Part shown: piece after piece, positions 37,384-46,895 of the stretch
Layout: each line of letters opens with the position of its first letter
Numbering within the stretch: position 1 is the stretch's first letter
NCBI RefSeq assembly: GCF_019801145.1
Contig: NZ_JAHVJQ010000003.1
Coordinates: 124,001-188,000 of the forward strand
Direction of reading: 5' to 3'
Origin: Leisingera aquaemixtae
GTDB lineage: Bacteria > Pseudomonadota > Alphaproteobacteria > Rhodobacterales > Rhodobacteraceae
DNA: 64,000 nucleotides
The notes under the pieces: generated by a model
Told to the model about the DNA's origin: nothing
The model's input: the letters and a program-made list of their open reading frames with translations, nothing else
Databases searched by the model: none
Translations under genes and position numbers: made by a program

Positions 37384-38445
37384 ATGAAAACGGGCTTCCG
37401 TGGCACGTTTGTTGTTTCCTGGTCGCAGACCGAAATCGACGGCCTTCCTGCCGCGCCGGTAAACGCTTTGGATGTGGGGGCGTCGTGGTGCTGGCATGGC
37501 GATGCTGTGCGGGTGGATGGCCCGGCTGGGCTGTTGCGTCAGGATTTGGCAGGCGGTGCAGAAGACTTGCGGCGCAGGGCCGCGCGCTCGGTGCGCAGGC
37601 TGGTCGGGGCAGCCGTCCAGAACCGCACCGATGTGCATGCGGTTCACGTGGACGAGCCGCTGATGGACCGCAGCTTTGTGGTGACCAATGGCGTTCAAAG
37701 TTTCACAATCACCCTGATCGAGACCGGGCGGGGCCAATGCCCCCTCCTGATGTTCTTGGATGAGCTGCCGCCGCGCGGCACCGACCTGTGGGTGGTAAGC
37801 CATGCCCTTGGCGCGGACCGGTCCGGCCAGCCCCAGGGGGACAGCGGGGTGATCTGCTTTACACCCGGAACCCTGATCGCCACCCCGAGCGGCCCGAAAC
37901 CGGTGGAGCAGCTGCGCGAAGGCGAAAGGGTTCAGACCCGCGACAACGGCGCCCGGGAGATCCTTTGGATCGGCTCTCGCCGGATCAGCGGCGCGCGGCT
38001 TTACGTGATGCCGCGGCTGCGTCCGATCCGTATCCATGCCGGCGCCCTGGGCATCGACCGCCCGGAACAGGAGCTGCTGGTCTCCCCTGATCACCGGATG
38101 CTGCTGCGCGGCGCGCGGGTGCGGGAGCTGTTCAACACGCCGGAGGTTCTGGTCGCAGCCAGCGACCTGGTCAATGGCCGCACCATCCTGCCCGATACCT
38201 CTGTGCGCGAAGTTACCTATATCCACCTGATGCTGGCCAATCATCAGGTGCTCTGGGCCAACGGGGTGGAAACCGAAAGCTTCCACCCGTCGAACGCATC
38301 GCTCACCGCGCTCAGCGATGCGGACAGGGCGCGTCTGTTCCAGCTTGAGCCGGGGCTGGAGCGCGACCCGCTGTCCTATGGCCCCTATGCCCGCCGCAAC
38401 CTGAACACGTCCGAGGCCGCGATTCTCGGTCACGAGGCAGCCTGA
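37384..38445 (+). CDS. Hint-domain containing protein
   Basis: 353 residues. The C-terminal half is a Hint (hedgehog/intein-like) module: it opens with [20 protein letters not shown] at about residues 159-178, then shows [10 protein letters not shown] and [18 protein letters not shown]. In inteins such a fold splices or cleaves peptide bonds through the leading Cys. Here there is no flanking extein pair, and after the Hint block comes about 60 residues of ordinary sequence. Roseobacters often carry such Hint proteins, sometimes with RTX repeats, which are absent here. There is no signal peptide. ATG at 37384 is chosen over an upstream TTG. Function unknown. Confidence 0.85.
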   Translation: MKTGFRGTFVVSWSQTEIDGLPAAPVNALDVGASWCWHGDAVRVDGPAGLLRQDLAGGAEDLRRRAARSVRRLVGAAVQNRTDVHAVHVDEPLMDRSFVVTNGVQSFTITLIETGRGQCPLLMFLDELPPRGTDLWVVSHALGADRSGQPQGDSGVICFTPGTLIATPSGPKPVEQLREGERVQTRDNGAREILWIGSRRISGARLYVMPRLRPIRIHAGALGIDRPEQELLVSPDHRMLLRGARVRELFNTPEVLVAASDLVNGRTILPDTSVREVTYIHLMLANHQVLWANGVETESFHPSNASLTALSDADRARLFQLEPGLERDPLSYGPYARRNLNTSEAAILGHEAA

Positions 38446-38532
38446 CGTCTTTTCCCGGCGGGGGTCGGGTGCTATTTGGCGCCCATGGCCGGGGATTGCT
38501 GCAGATTTCCTGCCGAACAGGCATTCACCGTG

Positions 38533-38560
38533 TTGACTCTGCCCCATCCCCCTATATAAG
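38533..38560 (+). promoter_or_regulatory. Strong promoter upstream of rpsD
   Basis: TTGACT (38533-38538), a 16-bp spacer and TATAAG (38555-38560) make a near-consensus sigma-70 promoter. The transcript would have a leader of about 95 bases before the rpsD start. Confidence 0.7.
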
Positions 38561-38663
38561 CGCGGCTTCATTGGTGTTGGTGGCCCCCGCAAGGGGATGC
38601 CTGTCATGGGGGAAACCTCAAGAGGACAACGCCCTTCGAAACCATATACGAAGGAGATCAGCC

Positions 38664-39284
38664 GTGACCAAACGCACGTCTGCCAAGTACAAAATCGACC
38701 GCCGCATGGGCGAAAACATCTGGGGCCGCCCGAAGTCCCCGGTCAACCGCCGCGACTACGGCCCGGGCCAGCACGGCCAGCGCCGCAAGGGCAAACTGTC
38801 CGACTTCGGCATCCAGCTGCGCGCCAAGCAGAAGCTCAAGGGCTACTACGGCGACCTGACCGAAAAGCAGTTCCGCCGCATCTACGGCGAAGCCGTGCGT
38901 GTGACCGGCGACACCGGTGAAAACCTGATCGGCCTGCTGGAGCGCCGCCTGGACGCGGTCGTTTACCGCGCCAAGTTCGTGGCCACCGTCTTTGCAGCCC
39001 GTCAGTTCGTCAACCACGGCCACGTCCTGGTCAACGGCAAGCGCGTGAACATCCCCTCCTACCGCGTCAAAGAAGGCGACGTGATCGAGGTCCGCGACAA
39101 ATCCAAGCAGATGGTCGCGCTTCTGGAAGCCGTCCAGCTGGCTGAGCGCGATGTGCCGGATTACATCGAAGCCGACCACTCCAAGATGACCGCAACCTTC
39201 GTGCGCACCCCCGCTCTGGGCGACGTGCCGTACCCGGTTGTGATGGAACCGAACCTGGTCGTCGAATTCTACGCCAAGAACTAA
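38664..39284 (+). CDS. rpsD: 30S ribosomal protein S4
   Basis: A primary 16S rRNA-binding protein of the small subunit. The 206-residue product from the GTG at 38664 has the exact alphaproteobacterial length. It carries the N-terminal S4 region ([17 protein letters not shown]) and the S4 RNA-binding domain ([11 protein letters not shown] through [20 protein letters not shown]). AAGGAG at 38651-38656 supports the GTG start. It is monocistronic, between its own promoter and terminator, outside the classic alpha operon. Confidence 0.98.
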   Translation: MTKRTSAKYKIDRRMGENIWGRPKSPVNRRDYGPGQHGQRRKGKLSDFGIQLRAKQKLKGYYGDLTEKQFRRIYGEAVRVTGDTGENLIGLLERRLDAVVYRAKFVATVFAARQFVNHGHVLVNGKRVNIPSYRVKEGDVIEVRDKSKQMVALLEAVQLAERDVPDYIEADHSKMTATFVRTPALGDVPYPVVMEPNLVVEFYAKN

Positions 39285-39311
39285 GCCTGCTGCCCCTGGG
39301 GCATCTGGCGG

Positions 39312-39340
39312 AAGGGCTGTCCTCGCGGGCAGCCCTTTTT
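39312..39340 (+). terminator. Rho-independent terminator after rpsD
   Basis: AAGGGCTG (39312-39319) pairs with CAGCCCTT (39330-39337) around a GC-rich loop, followed by a T run. Confidence 0.85.
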
Positions 39341-39448
39341 CGTTGCCGGCCTGCCTAGCCGGAACCGCATTGGCCGGGCAGTTCCAAAAGCGGTGGTCCG
39401 GCGGAGGTATTGGGTCTATCCTGTCTCTAAAACGACAGGGAGTGACCA

Positions 39449-40021
39449 ATGAAGTTCTTGATGAAAGCAACTGCCGTGGCCGCGCTCACGGTCCTCGCGG
39501 CGGCGGCTGGCGCCGCACCGCTGAAACTCACACCTGCGAATCCGCAGCCCTCCGGCGTCAAGCCCGGCCTCGCGGTGGTCTACGCCTACCCCCAGGATGT
39601 GAAGTCATTGGCCGAAGCCTCCTCCGCGCTGAAGATCAGCAGCGAGCGGGGCCGCCCGATTGCCGGGTTGGACAACCGCGACACCGAAGAAGGGCAGAAT
39701 ACGCTGACCTCCAAGCGGCCGATGCATGTGGCCGCACGCATCACCGGCTATGTGAAACTGGACACGCCGGGCGTCCACAACATCGACTTCCTGACCAATG
39801 ACGGGCTGCTGGCCAAAATCGGCGGCCAGGTGGTTGGCGAATTCGACGGCCGCCAGTCCTGCGACAGCACCATCCTCACCCAGGTCGAGGTGCCCTCGGC
39901 CGGCTGGTATCCCGTCGACATTCTCTACTTCCAGCGCCTTGGCACCGCCTGCCTGCACATGCGCATGGGGCCGGACGGCAAGCGCCCGAAGTGGATGAAA
40001 AACAGCGCCTTCGGGCACTGA
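39449..40021 (+). CDS. Exported PA14-like domain protein
   Basis: 190 residues with a clear signal peptide (MKFLMKATAVAALTVLAAAA, cleaved near GAAPLK). The mature part looks like a PA14/GLEYA beta-sandwich: ARITGYVKLDTPGVHNIDFL, NDGLLAKIGGQVVGEFD, and SAGWYPVDILYFQRLGTACL, the pattern of a carbohydrate- or surface-binding lectin-like fold. Two cysteines in the mature chain could form a disulfide. It stands alone between the rpsD terminator and a divergent lrp gene. Ligand unknown. Confidence 0.75.
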   Translation: MKFLMKATAVAALTVLAAAAGAAPLKLTPANPQPSGVKPGLAVVYAYPQDVKSLAEASSALKISSERGRPIAGLDNRDTEEGQNTLTSKRPMHVAARITGYVKLDTPGVHNIDFLTNDGLLAKIGGQVVGEFDGRQSCDSTILTQVEVPSAGWYPVDILYFQRLGTACLHMRMGPDGKRPKWMKNSAFGH

Positions 40022-40064
40022 CAGCCTTGGCCGCGGGGCAGGGGGCTAACCCCTGCCAGCATCC

Positions 40065-40526
40065 TCACAAGGGCAGCGGCCGGCCCTCCGCGATGGCCTC
40101 CATCGCGAAATAGGAGGTCACGCTGTCCAGTTCCACGCCTGAAATCAGCCGCTGATAGACCTTGTCATAGCTGGCCATGTCCTCGGTCACCACTTTCAGC
40201 TGATAGTCGTAATCGCCGCCGATGCGGTGGAAATCCACCACCTCTGGAATTGTCAGCACATGGCGGCGGAATTTCTGCAGCCAGTCCGCGGAATGATGCC
40301 GGGTGCGCAACAGCACGAACACCACCAGATCCAGCCCCAGCTGCTTGCGGTCCAGCCGCGCGGTGGAGCCCTTCAGCAGCCCGCTTTCATTCAGCGCTTT
40401 CAGCCGCCGCCAGCAGGCGTTCTGCGACAGTCCCACTTGGTCCGCCAGCTCCCGCTGCGACAGGCTGGCGTCCCGTTGCAGGGCGCGCAGAATGGCGCGG
40501 TCAATCTTGTCTGCATTCTTGCTCAT
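40065..40526 (-). CDS. Lrp/AsnC family transcriptional regulator
   Basis: 153 residues from ATG 40526. The N-terminal helix-turn-helix is LSQRELADQVGLSQNACWRR, and the C-terminal half is a RAM-type ligand-binding domain (VVDFHRIGGDYDYQLKVV). It is divergent from the class V aminotransferase gene, with about 100 bases between starts, so it likely regulates that gene in response to an amino acid. Confidence 0.9.
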   Translation of the reverse strand: MSKNADKIDRAILRALQRDASLSQRELADQVGLSQNACWRRLKALNESGLLKGSTARLDRKQLGLDLVVFVLLRTRHHSADWLQKFRRHVLTIPEVVDFHRIGGDYDYQLKVVTEDMASYDKVYQRLISGVELDSVTSYFAMEAIAEGRPLPL

Positions 40527-40630
40527 TGGGCGATCATATGACACAAAAATTCAGCAATCCACTCAGTAATTGATTAAGTTTCCGCGCCAAGAACCGTTCA
40601 TCATGCTTCCACAGAATTCGGAGGCGCGAC

Positions 40631-42055
40631 ATGACCCTGGCAGCATTCAAACAGACAATCCGGCAAGCCGCACAGGACGGATCCCTTGGCCGCAGCGTGA
40701 TCGGCGACGGGGTGATGATCCCCGGCCTCGATGGCGAGGTGCCGCTGGTCTATGCCGACTACGTCGCCTCCGGCCGGGCGCTGCGCCAGGTGGAGGACTT
40801 CGTGGCGGGCCAGGTGCTGCCCTTCTACGCCAACTCCCATACCGAGGCGTCCTATTGCGGCACCCAGATGACCCGCCTGCGCCGCGAGGCGCGCGCTGAG
40901 ATTGCCCGCATCACCGGCGCCACCGCAGAGGACGCGGTGATCTTCACGGGTTCAGGCGCCACCGCGGGGCTTAACCGCCTGGTCAGCCTGTTCGGCGTGA
41001 ACGAGGCCGCACGTCCGGTCGTCTTCATCGGCCCTTACGAGCATCACTCCAACATCCTGCCTTGGCGCGAGAGCAAGGCGGAGGTGGTGGAAATCCCCGA
41101 AGCAGCAGAGGGCGGGCCGGACCTGGCAGTGCTGGAGCTGGCGCTGAAACAGCACGCGGACAGCGACCTGAAGATCGGCAGCTTCTCAGCAGCGTCCAAT
41201 GTGACCGGTATCGTGACCGGTCCCGACGCCATCAGCCGCCTGCTGCATGCGCATGGCGCGCTGGCGGTCTGGGACTATGCCGGCGGCGGCCCCTACCTGC
41301 CCATCGACATGGGGCAGGGCGGCGCCGCGCGCAAAGATGCCGTCGTGGTCTCGCCGCATAAGTTCCCGGGCGGCCCCGGCGCCTCCGGCGTGCTGATCGT
41401 CAACCAGGCTGCTGTGCGCCGCCGCTGCCCGTCCTGGCCCGGCGGCGGCACCGTCAGCTTCGTCTCGCCCTGGCGGCACGAATACAGCCAGGACCTGGCC
41501 ACCCGCGAGGAGGCCGGAACCCCCAACGTGATCGGCGACATCCGCGCAGCGCTGGCATTTCTGGTCAAGGAGGCCGTGGGCCAGGAGAAGATCGAGGCCC
41601 GCGAAGCCAAATTCGCGCAAATGGCCTGGCAGGGCTGGTCCGCCAACCCGCGGCTGCGCATCCTCGGCCACCGCGACGCGCACCGGCTGCCGATCTTCTC
41701 CTTCCTGGTGACAGACGCGGCAGGCAAGCCGGTTCATCAGCAGCTGTTCACCCGTATGCTGAGCGACGTCTACGGCATCCAGGCCCGCGGCGGCTGCGCC
41801 TGTGCAGGCCCTTACGCGCACCGTCTGCTGGGCATCAATCAGCCGGAGTCGGAAACCCTGTTCGCCGACCTGCAGGCCGGTGAAGAGATGAAGAAACCCG
41901 GCTGGGTGCGGCTCAACTTCTCTTACCTGATGGAGGAGGAGACAGCCCAGTACATCATCGATTGCGTGAATGAGCTGACGATCAAGGCGGGGGAGATTGC
42001 AGCCCGATACGACGCCGACCCGCAGACTGCGCGGTTCAAGGCACAGGCCGCCTAG
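40631..42055 (+). CDS. Class V aminotransferase / cysteine desulfurase-like PLP enzyme
   Basis: 474 residues of fold-type I, class V. The PLP lysine is K244 in VVSPHKFPGGPG and the cofactor-binding acid is in VWDYAGGGPYLP. A Cys-x-Cys motif (C389, C391 in RGGCACAGPY) lies where cysteine desulfurases carry their active cysteine loop, so desulfurase, lyase or aminotransferase activity are all possible. No Fe-S assembly genes are nearby. The divergent Lrp regulator suggests amino acid metabolism. A strong hairpin follows. Confidence 0.85.
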   Translation: MTLAAFKQTIRQAAQDGSLGRSVIGDGVMIPGLDGEVPLVYADYVASGRALRQVEDFVAGQVLPFYANSHTEASYCGTQMTRLRREARAEIARITGATAEDAVIFTGSGATAGLNRLVSLFGVNEAARPVVFIGPYEHHSNILPWRESKAEVVEIPEAAEGGPDLAVLELALKQHADSDLKIGSFSAASNVTGIVTGPDAISRLLHAHGALAVWDYAGGGPYLPIDMGQGGAARKDAVVVSPHKFPGGPGASGVLIVNQAAVRRRCPSWPGGGTVSFVSPWRHEYSQDLATREEAGTPNVIGDIRAALAFLVKEAVGQEKIEAREAKFAQMAWQGWSANPRLRILGHRDAHRLPIFSFLVTDAAGKPVHQQLFTRMLSDVYGIQARGGCACAGPYAHRLLGINQPESETLFADLQAGEEMKKPGWVRLNFSYLMEEETAQYIIDCVNELTIKAGEIAARYDADPQTARFKAQAA

Positions 42056-42068
42056 GACAATCGCGCCG

Positions 42069-42095
42069 GGTGCTTTCCCGCAGCGGGAGAGCACC
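42069..42095 (+). terminator. Strong hairpin, probable terminator
   Basis: A 12-bp stem, GGTGCTTTCCCG (42069-42080) with CGGGAGAGCACC (42084-42095), includes one wobble pair and a 3-nt loop. It lies 14 bases after the aminotransferase stop. The downstream T content is weak (TTGCATGCTTGTGTT). Confidence 0.6.
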
Positions 42096-42225
42096 TTGCA
42101 TGCTTGTGTTATGTAGGCAGCCGCCCCCTGCATTTAAAGGGGGAATGTCTATTCCAAATCCCCCGCGACGGAACCGCTCGCACATGGCAGGCTGGAACCA
42201 GTAGTTAATTGGTTGGAGCAAAGTC

Positions 42226-43872
42226 ATGGCTCTCAAGCTTTCCGCACCCGTTGGTGACAAGAAACGTATCACCAAACCGGACCCCAAGACTGGCGAAAGC
42301 AAATTCAAACCGGTCAAGAACGCCCCGGCAGATGTCGAGCTGGTCCGCCTGATGCTCAAGGCGAACGGCTATTCCGTCGAGATAAGCACCAAATGCGATG
42401 CTGGGCTGATCAAGACCATCCGGGATTTCCAGAAAAAGAAACTGGGCTTCAAGAAGCCTGACGGCATTGTCGATCCTGGGATGCGGACCTGGAACGCGGG
42501 CCTGCCCAAACTGGCCGCCCAATATGCGGCGGACACCAAGATCGAACGGGTCGAGGTTGTCGAGAACGGCAAGACCAAGATGATCACCGTGGCGGAGTTT
42601 GAAGCCGGGCAGGAGGAGCTGCGCCGCAAGCTGCTGGCCAAGGCCAACATGATGTACGGCCAGGCGGAATCCTGGGTCGACTTTTGCAACGAGGTGGAGA
42701 ACACCCGCCAGGGCAACGAGACCTTCCTGAATGCGCTGACCGAATTTGCTGTCAGCATGGTCAACGACAAGACCGATCCGCCCTGGACGCCGATCCTGAA
42801 CGCGCGCTCCGAGTCGAGCTTGCTCAAGACACTGGTCAGCAAGAAAAAACCGGACTGGAAAAAGGTTTACAAGCAGGACGTCAAGGCGACCAAGGCCTAT
42901 AACAAGGGCGGCAAGGCGTTCAAGAAATTCATCGACCAGCGCATCAGCACCGCAGGCGCCATCGTCTGGAAGCTGGAGGTGGTGCGCGAGGTCTCCTTTG
43001 CCGTGGTCGAGACCTACATGACCGCGCGCCTGGTGGCGACCAAGGGAATGTCACCGGCCAAGGCCCACGCCATCGCCGCCGCCAGCACCGAGGCGCTGAA
43101 ATCCAGCGCCGGCCAGCTGGGCGAGCATCTGGCGGGCAACAACGTGACCTGGGACGGCGCTGCCAAGAAGGTTTTCATCGACAGCTTCATCGCGGGGCTT
43201 GCGGGTGCTGCCGGCGGCAAGCTGACTTCCAAGCTGTCAGCAGGGCTTGCCGACGACCTGGCCAAGGCCGCCGCCTCCAAGCTGTCGCGCGAGATGCCCA
43301 AGAAGGCGGTCAAGCTGTTCTTCGAGAAGTTCCTGAAATCCAAGGCCGGCGAAGCCATGGTGACAGAGGCTTTGAAGGAAACCATCGGCTTGGCCAAGCC
43401 CTTAATCGAAAAGGGCCGTCCGCCCAACACCAAGGAGATCAAGGAAAGCATCGCCAAAATCCTGACCGCGGGCATCATGTCCGCAGGCGCCGGCAAGGCG
43501 CTGGACAAATTCTCGTCCGGTTTCACTTCGGGCGCCGAGAAGTTCCTCAAGACCAAACTGGCGCCCGCCGCAATGGAGGGTGCGGTCAAGAAGGACCTGA
43601 TCGCCAAATACGGCACCAAGGCCACCGAGGACTTCATCAAGCTGCACGGCGACGCCATCTACGGCGAGATCGCCAAGCAGATCTCCGGCAAGACGCTCAG
43701 CAAATACGCGGGCGAGGCCCTGGCCGGCGCCGACGGCTCGCAGTCGGCTTCGACCATGCAGAAACAGGCCAATGAGGCGATGCGCAAGGATATGGAGCTG
43801 CGCAAGCAGATCCAGAAGATCATCATGGCCGAGGCCAAGCGCAAGATGCCCAAGGGCGCGGCCGCGCATTAA
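42226..43872 (+). CDS. Unknown Lys/Ala-rich protein with peptidoglycan-binding-like N-terminus
   Basis: I do not recognise a full-length family. Residues about 33-90 (VELVRLMLKANGYSVE ... TIRDFQKKKLG ... GIVDPGMRTWNAGL) resemble a small three-helix peptidoglycan-binding domain. The rest (about 100-548) is helical, very lysine- and alanine-rich, with Gly/Ala stretches such as FIAGLAGAAGGKLTSKLSAG that could insert into or pack along membranes. There is no signal peptide, so classical secretion is not indicated. The layout recalls effectors of contact-dependent or type VI secretion, but no such machinery or immunity gene is adjacent. ATG at 42226 follows TTGGAGC. Confidence 0.75.
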   Translation: MALKLSAPVGDKKRITKPDPKTGESKFKPVKNAPADVELVRLMLKANGYSVEISTKCDAGLIKTIRDFQKKKLGFKKPDGIVDPGMRTWNAGLPKLAAQYAADTKIERVEVVENGKTKMITVAEFEAGQEELRRKLLAKANMMYGQAESWVDFCNEVENTRQGNETFLNALTEFAVSMVNDKTDPPWTPILNARSESSLLKTLVSKKKPDWKKVYKQDVKATKAYNKGGKAFKKFIDQRISTAGAIVWKLEVVREVSFAVVETYMTARLVATKGMSPAKAHAIAAASTEALKSSAGQLGEHLAGNNVTWDGAAKKVFIDSFIAGLAGAAGGKLTSKLSAGLADDLAKAAASKLSREMPKKAVKLFFEKFLKSKAGEAMVTEALKETIGLAKPLIEKGRPPNTKEIKESIAKILTAGIMSAGAGKALDKFSSGFTSGAEKFLKTKLAPAAMEGAVKKDLIAKYGTKATEDFIKLHGDAIYGEIAKQISGKTLSKYAGEALAGADGSQSASTMQKQANEAMRKDMELRKQIQKIIMAEAKRKMPKGAAAH

Positions 43873-43895
43873 CGCGGGCACGCTTGCTGCGGCAG

Positions 43896-43917
43896 GCTGC
43901 CGCTGGGGGGCGGCAGC
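43896..43917 (+). other. First of two hairpins before hisC
   Basis: GCTGCCG (43896-43902) pairs with CGGCAGC (43911-43917), loop eight bases. It may terminate the 548-residue protein's mRNA; there is no T tract. Confidence 0.45.
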
Positions 43918-43920
43918 ACT

Positions 43921-43947
43921 GGGGAAGCGTCATCTTGGTGCTTCCCC
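43921..43947 (+). other. Second of two hairpins before hisC
   Basis: GGGGAAGC (43921-43928) pairs with GCTTCCCC (43940-43947) around an 11-nt loop, 48 bases before the hisC start. It is either a terminator remnant or part of the hisC leader. No histidine-rich leader peptide is visible. Confidence 0.45.
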
Positions 43948-43995
43948 GCCAGCGATTGGGCCGTTATGACGGGTTGGAATTAAGGAGCCCGTATT

Positions 43996-45081
43996 ATGAC
44001 CCAACTCACACCGCAGCCCGGTATCATGGACATCGCCCTCTATCAGGGCGGGGCTGCCCATGTGAAAGGGGTGAGCAATGTTGTGAAGCTCTCCTCGAAC
44101 GAGAACCCCTTTGGCCCCAGCCCGCGTGCCGTCCAGGCGATGCAGGACGCGGCGGCCAATATGCACCGCTATCCTAGCTCGGACCACGCGGCGCTGCGGC
44201 AGGCGATCGGCGAGGTTCACGGGCTGGAGCCGGAGCAGATCATCTGCGGCGCCGGCAGCGACGAGATCATCGCCTTCCTGTGCCAGGCCTATGCCGGGCC
44301 GGGGGATGAGGTGCTCTATACCGAACACGGCTTTGCCATGTACCGCATCAGCGCCCTGGCCGCCGGGGCCACCCCGGTGGAGGTGAAGGAGCGCGAGCGC
44401 GTCACCGACGTGGACGCGCTGCTGGCGGGCTGCACCGCCAGGACCAGGCTGGTGTTCATCGCCAACCCCAACAACCCCACCGGCACCATGATCAGCGAGG
44501 CCGAGGTGGCTCGGCTGGCAGATGGCCTGCCCGACGGCGCGCTGCTGGTGCTGGACGGTGCCTATGCCGAATATGTCGAAGGCTTTGACGCCGGCGCCGC
44601 GCTGATCGGCACCCGCAGCAACGTCTTCATGACCCGCACATTCTCCAAGATCTACGGCCTGGGCGGCGCCCGGATCGGCTGGGGCTACGGCCCCAGGGAG
44701 ATCATTGACGTGCTGAACCGGGTGCGCGGCCCGTTCAACGTCTCCAGCACCGCGCTGGCCGGGGCCGAGGCGTCGGTGCGCGACACGGATTACGTGGACC
44801 ACTGCCGAACCGAGAACGCCAAATGGCGCGCCTGGCTGGCCAATGCGCTGGCCGAACTTGGCGTTCCCTCGGATGTTTCCAGCACCAACTTCATCCTGGC
44901 CCGCTTTTCCAGCCAGGCTGAAGCAGAAGCCTGTGATCTGTACCTGCAGGCGCAAGGCCTGATCGTGCGCCGGGTGGCGGGCTACAACCTGCCAACCGCG
45001 CTGCGCATCACCATCGGCGACGAGGACTCCTGCCGCCGGATCGCGCAAGGGGTGAAAGCATTCAAAGAGGGGCAGGCATGA
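43996..45081 (+). CDS. hisC: Histidinol-phosphate aminotransferase
   Basis: A class I/II PLP aminotransferase of 361 residues that converts imidazole acetol phosphate to histidinol phosphate. Visible motifs are [13 protein letters not shown] at the start, NPNNPTGTM mid-protein, and the PLP lysine in [18 protein letters not shown]. In many alphaproteobacteria this gene also serves aromatic amino acid transamination, and here it overlaps the tyrA-like gene by four bases, which fits a joint role in tyrosine/phenylalanine synthesis. Confidence 0.93.
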   Translation: MTQLTPQPGIMDIALYQGGAAHVKGVSNVVKLSSNENPFGPSPRAVQAMQDAAANMHRYPSSDHAALRQAIGEVHGLEPEQIICGAGSDEIIAFLCQAYAGPGDEVLYTEHGFAMYRISALAAGATPVEVKERERVTDVDALLAGCTARTRLVFIANPNNPTGTMISEAEVARLADGLPDGALLVLDGAYAEYVEGFDAGAALIGTRSNVFMTRTFSKIYGLGGARIGWGYGPREIIDVLNRVRGPFNVSSTALAGAEASVRDTDYVDHCRTENAKWRAWLANALAELGVPSDVSSTNFILARFSSQAEAEACDLYLQAQGLIVRRVAGYNLPTALRITIGDEDSCRRIAQGVKAFKEGQA

Positions 45082-45998
45082 GCGAACATGTTTATGGCCG
45101 CGTCGCGCTGATCGGCCTTGGCCTGATTGCATCCTCGATGTTCTGGGCGATGAAACGCGCAGGCCTTGCAGGCGAGGTCACCGGCTATGCCCGCAGCCTT
45201 GAGACCCGCGAAACCGCCCGCCGCATCGGCCTCTGCGACCGCGTCTGCGACAGCGCGCAGGAGGCGGTGCAGGACGCCGATCTGGTGGTGCTCTGCGTGC
45301 CGGTCGGCGCCATGGGGCCGGTGATGGAAGACATCGCGCCGGTGCTGAAGCCCGGTGCCACCGTGTCCGACGTCGGCTCGGTCAAACGCCATGTGATCGA
45401 GGCGGTGCAGCCGCATATCCCCGAGGGCGTGCATTTCGTGCCCGCCCACCCGCTGGCAGGCACCGAGCATTCCGGCCCCGAATCCGGTTTTGCCGAACTG
45501 TTCGACAACCGCTGGTCGCTGCTGGTGCCGGTCGAGGGCACCGATCCTGAAGCCGTAGACCGCCTGCGCAAGCTGTGGGAGGGCATGGGCGCGCATGTCG
45601 ATGTGATGGACGCCGACCACCACGACCTGGTGCTGGCCGTCACCTCGCACACGCCGCACCTGATTGCCTACACGATGGTGGGGGTCGCCGACGATCTGCG
45701 CCGGGTCACTGACAGCGAGGTGATCAAGTATTCCGCCGCGGGTTTCCGCGATTTCACCCGCATCGCGGCCTCCGATCCGACCATGTGGCGCGACGTGTTC
45801 CTGACCAACAAGGACGCCACGCTGGAAATTCTTGGCCGTTTCACCGAAGAACTGTTTGCCCTGCAGCGCGCGATCCGCACCGGCGACGGGCAGCACCTGC
45901 ACGACTATTTCACCCGTACCCGCGCCATCCGCCGCGGCATTATCGAAGCAGGCCAGGACACTGACGCGCCGGACTTCGGCCGGGGGCAGAAGAAATGA
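45078..45998 (+). CDS. Prephenate/arogenate dehydrogenase family protein
   Basis: 306 residues. The N-terminal Rossmann motif is [20 protein letters not shown]. The catalytic-region histidine is in [18 protein letters not shown], a hallmark of the TyrA family, and [16 protein letters not shown] follows. It oxidises prephenate or arogenate on the route to tyrosine. No ACT or chorismate mutase domain is fused. It is coupled by ATGA overlaps to hisC upstream and to the extensin-family gene downstream. Confidence 0.92.
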   Translation: MSEHVYGRVALIGLGLIASSMFWAMKRAGLAGEVTGYARSLETRETARRIGLCDRVCDSAQEAVQDADLVVLCVPVGAMGPVMEDIAPVLKPGATVSDVGSVKRHVIEAVQPHIPEGVHFVPAHPLAGTEHSGPESGFAELFDNRWSLLVPVEGTDPEAVDRLRKLWEGMGAHVDVMDADHHDLVLAVTSHTPHLIAYTMVGVADDLRRVTDSEVIKYSAAGFRDFTRIAASDPTMWRDVFLTNKDATLEILGRFTEELFALQRAIRTGDGQHLHDYFTRTRAIRRGIIEAGQDTDAPDFGRGQKK

Positions 45999-46813
45999 TC
46001 CGCCCGGGCGCCCTGCTGCTGGCGGCGGTGATCAGCGGTGCGGCCCTGGCCGCAACGCCGGATGCCTCGCTGGAGCCTCCCGTGCGCCCAGCGGCAGAGA
46101 CCGGGCTTGAGACCGGCTTGGCGCCCGTGCCTGGTATGCGCCCGGTGTCCCGCCCGCAATCTGAGCAGCGCCTGGCGGCGGCAGCCCGCCCCGCAAATCT
46201 GCCGCTGCTGGCCCCCGGTGCCTCGCTGATGCCTTCGGCCCGGCCCGACAGCCTGGCAGAGCAGGTTCTGTTCAAGCGCCGCAAGCTGCGTGAAGGCTCG
46301 GTCTGCGGCGACATTGAAATCCAGGGCGACAGCGTCGGCCACGTCTCCGGCACGCTGCCCGGCTGCGGCGCCAAGGACGCGGTGCGGGTGCGCGAGATTG
46401 CCGGCGTCCGCCTCAGCCAGTCCTCTTTGATGACCTGCAACACCGCCCGGGCGCTGAAAACTTGGATCAACCGCGAGGTCGAAACCGCCTTTGGCCGCCG
46501 CAACAAGGTGGTCGGCTTGCGCGTCGCTGCCCACTACGCCTGCCGCACCCGCAACAACCGCCCTGGCGCCAAGATATCTGAGCACGGCAAGGCGCGGGCG
46601 ATCGACATTTCCGGCTTCACCCTGGCCAGCGGCGAGACCGTGTCCGTCCTGCACGGCTGGCAGAACCGCAAGACCCGCAAGAAGCTGAAAAAGATCTGGC
46701 GCGCTGCCTGCGGCCCCTTCGGCACCGTTCTGGGCCCGGAGGCCGACCGCTATCACAAGGACCATATCCACCTGGACGTGGCGCGCCACCGCGGCGGCAC
46801 CTATTGCCGCTGA
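45995..46813 (+). CDS. Extensin family protein (exported)
   Basis: 272 residues with a signal peptide ([20 protein letters not shown]) and a proline-rich linker (about 25-75). The C-terminal extensin-like domain carries YACRTRNNRPGAKISEHGKA and a terminal HKDHIHLDVARH motif. The H/D/E pattern resembles D-Ala-D-Ala-type metallopeptidases, so a cell-wall role is possible. It overlaps the tyrA-like gene by four bases although the functions look unrelated. Confidence 0.87.
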   Translation: MIRPGALLLAAVISGAALAATPDASLEPPVRPAAETGLETGLAPVPGMRPVSRPQSEQRLAAAARPANLPLLAPGASLMPSARPDSLAEQVLFKRRKLREGSVCGDIEIQGDSVGHVSGTLPGCGAKDAVRVREIAGVRLSQSSLMTCNTARALKTWINREVETAFGRRNKVVGLRVAAHYACRTRNNRPGAKISEHGKARAIDISGFTLASGETVSVLHGWQNRKTRKKLKKIWRAACGPFGTVLGPEADRYHKDHIHLDVARHRGGTYCR

Positions 46814-46895
46814 CGGTGCAGAGGGCAATCCAGATCCCCCTGTTCATCTGGCCTCAAGTATCCCGGAGCGCGAAGGGCGTCCTGTGGAAAACACT

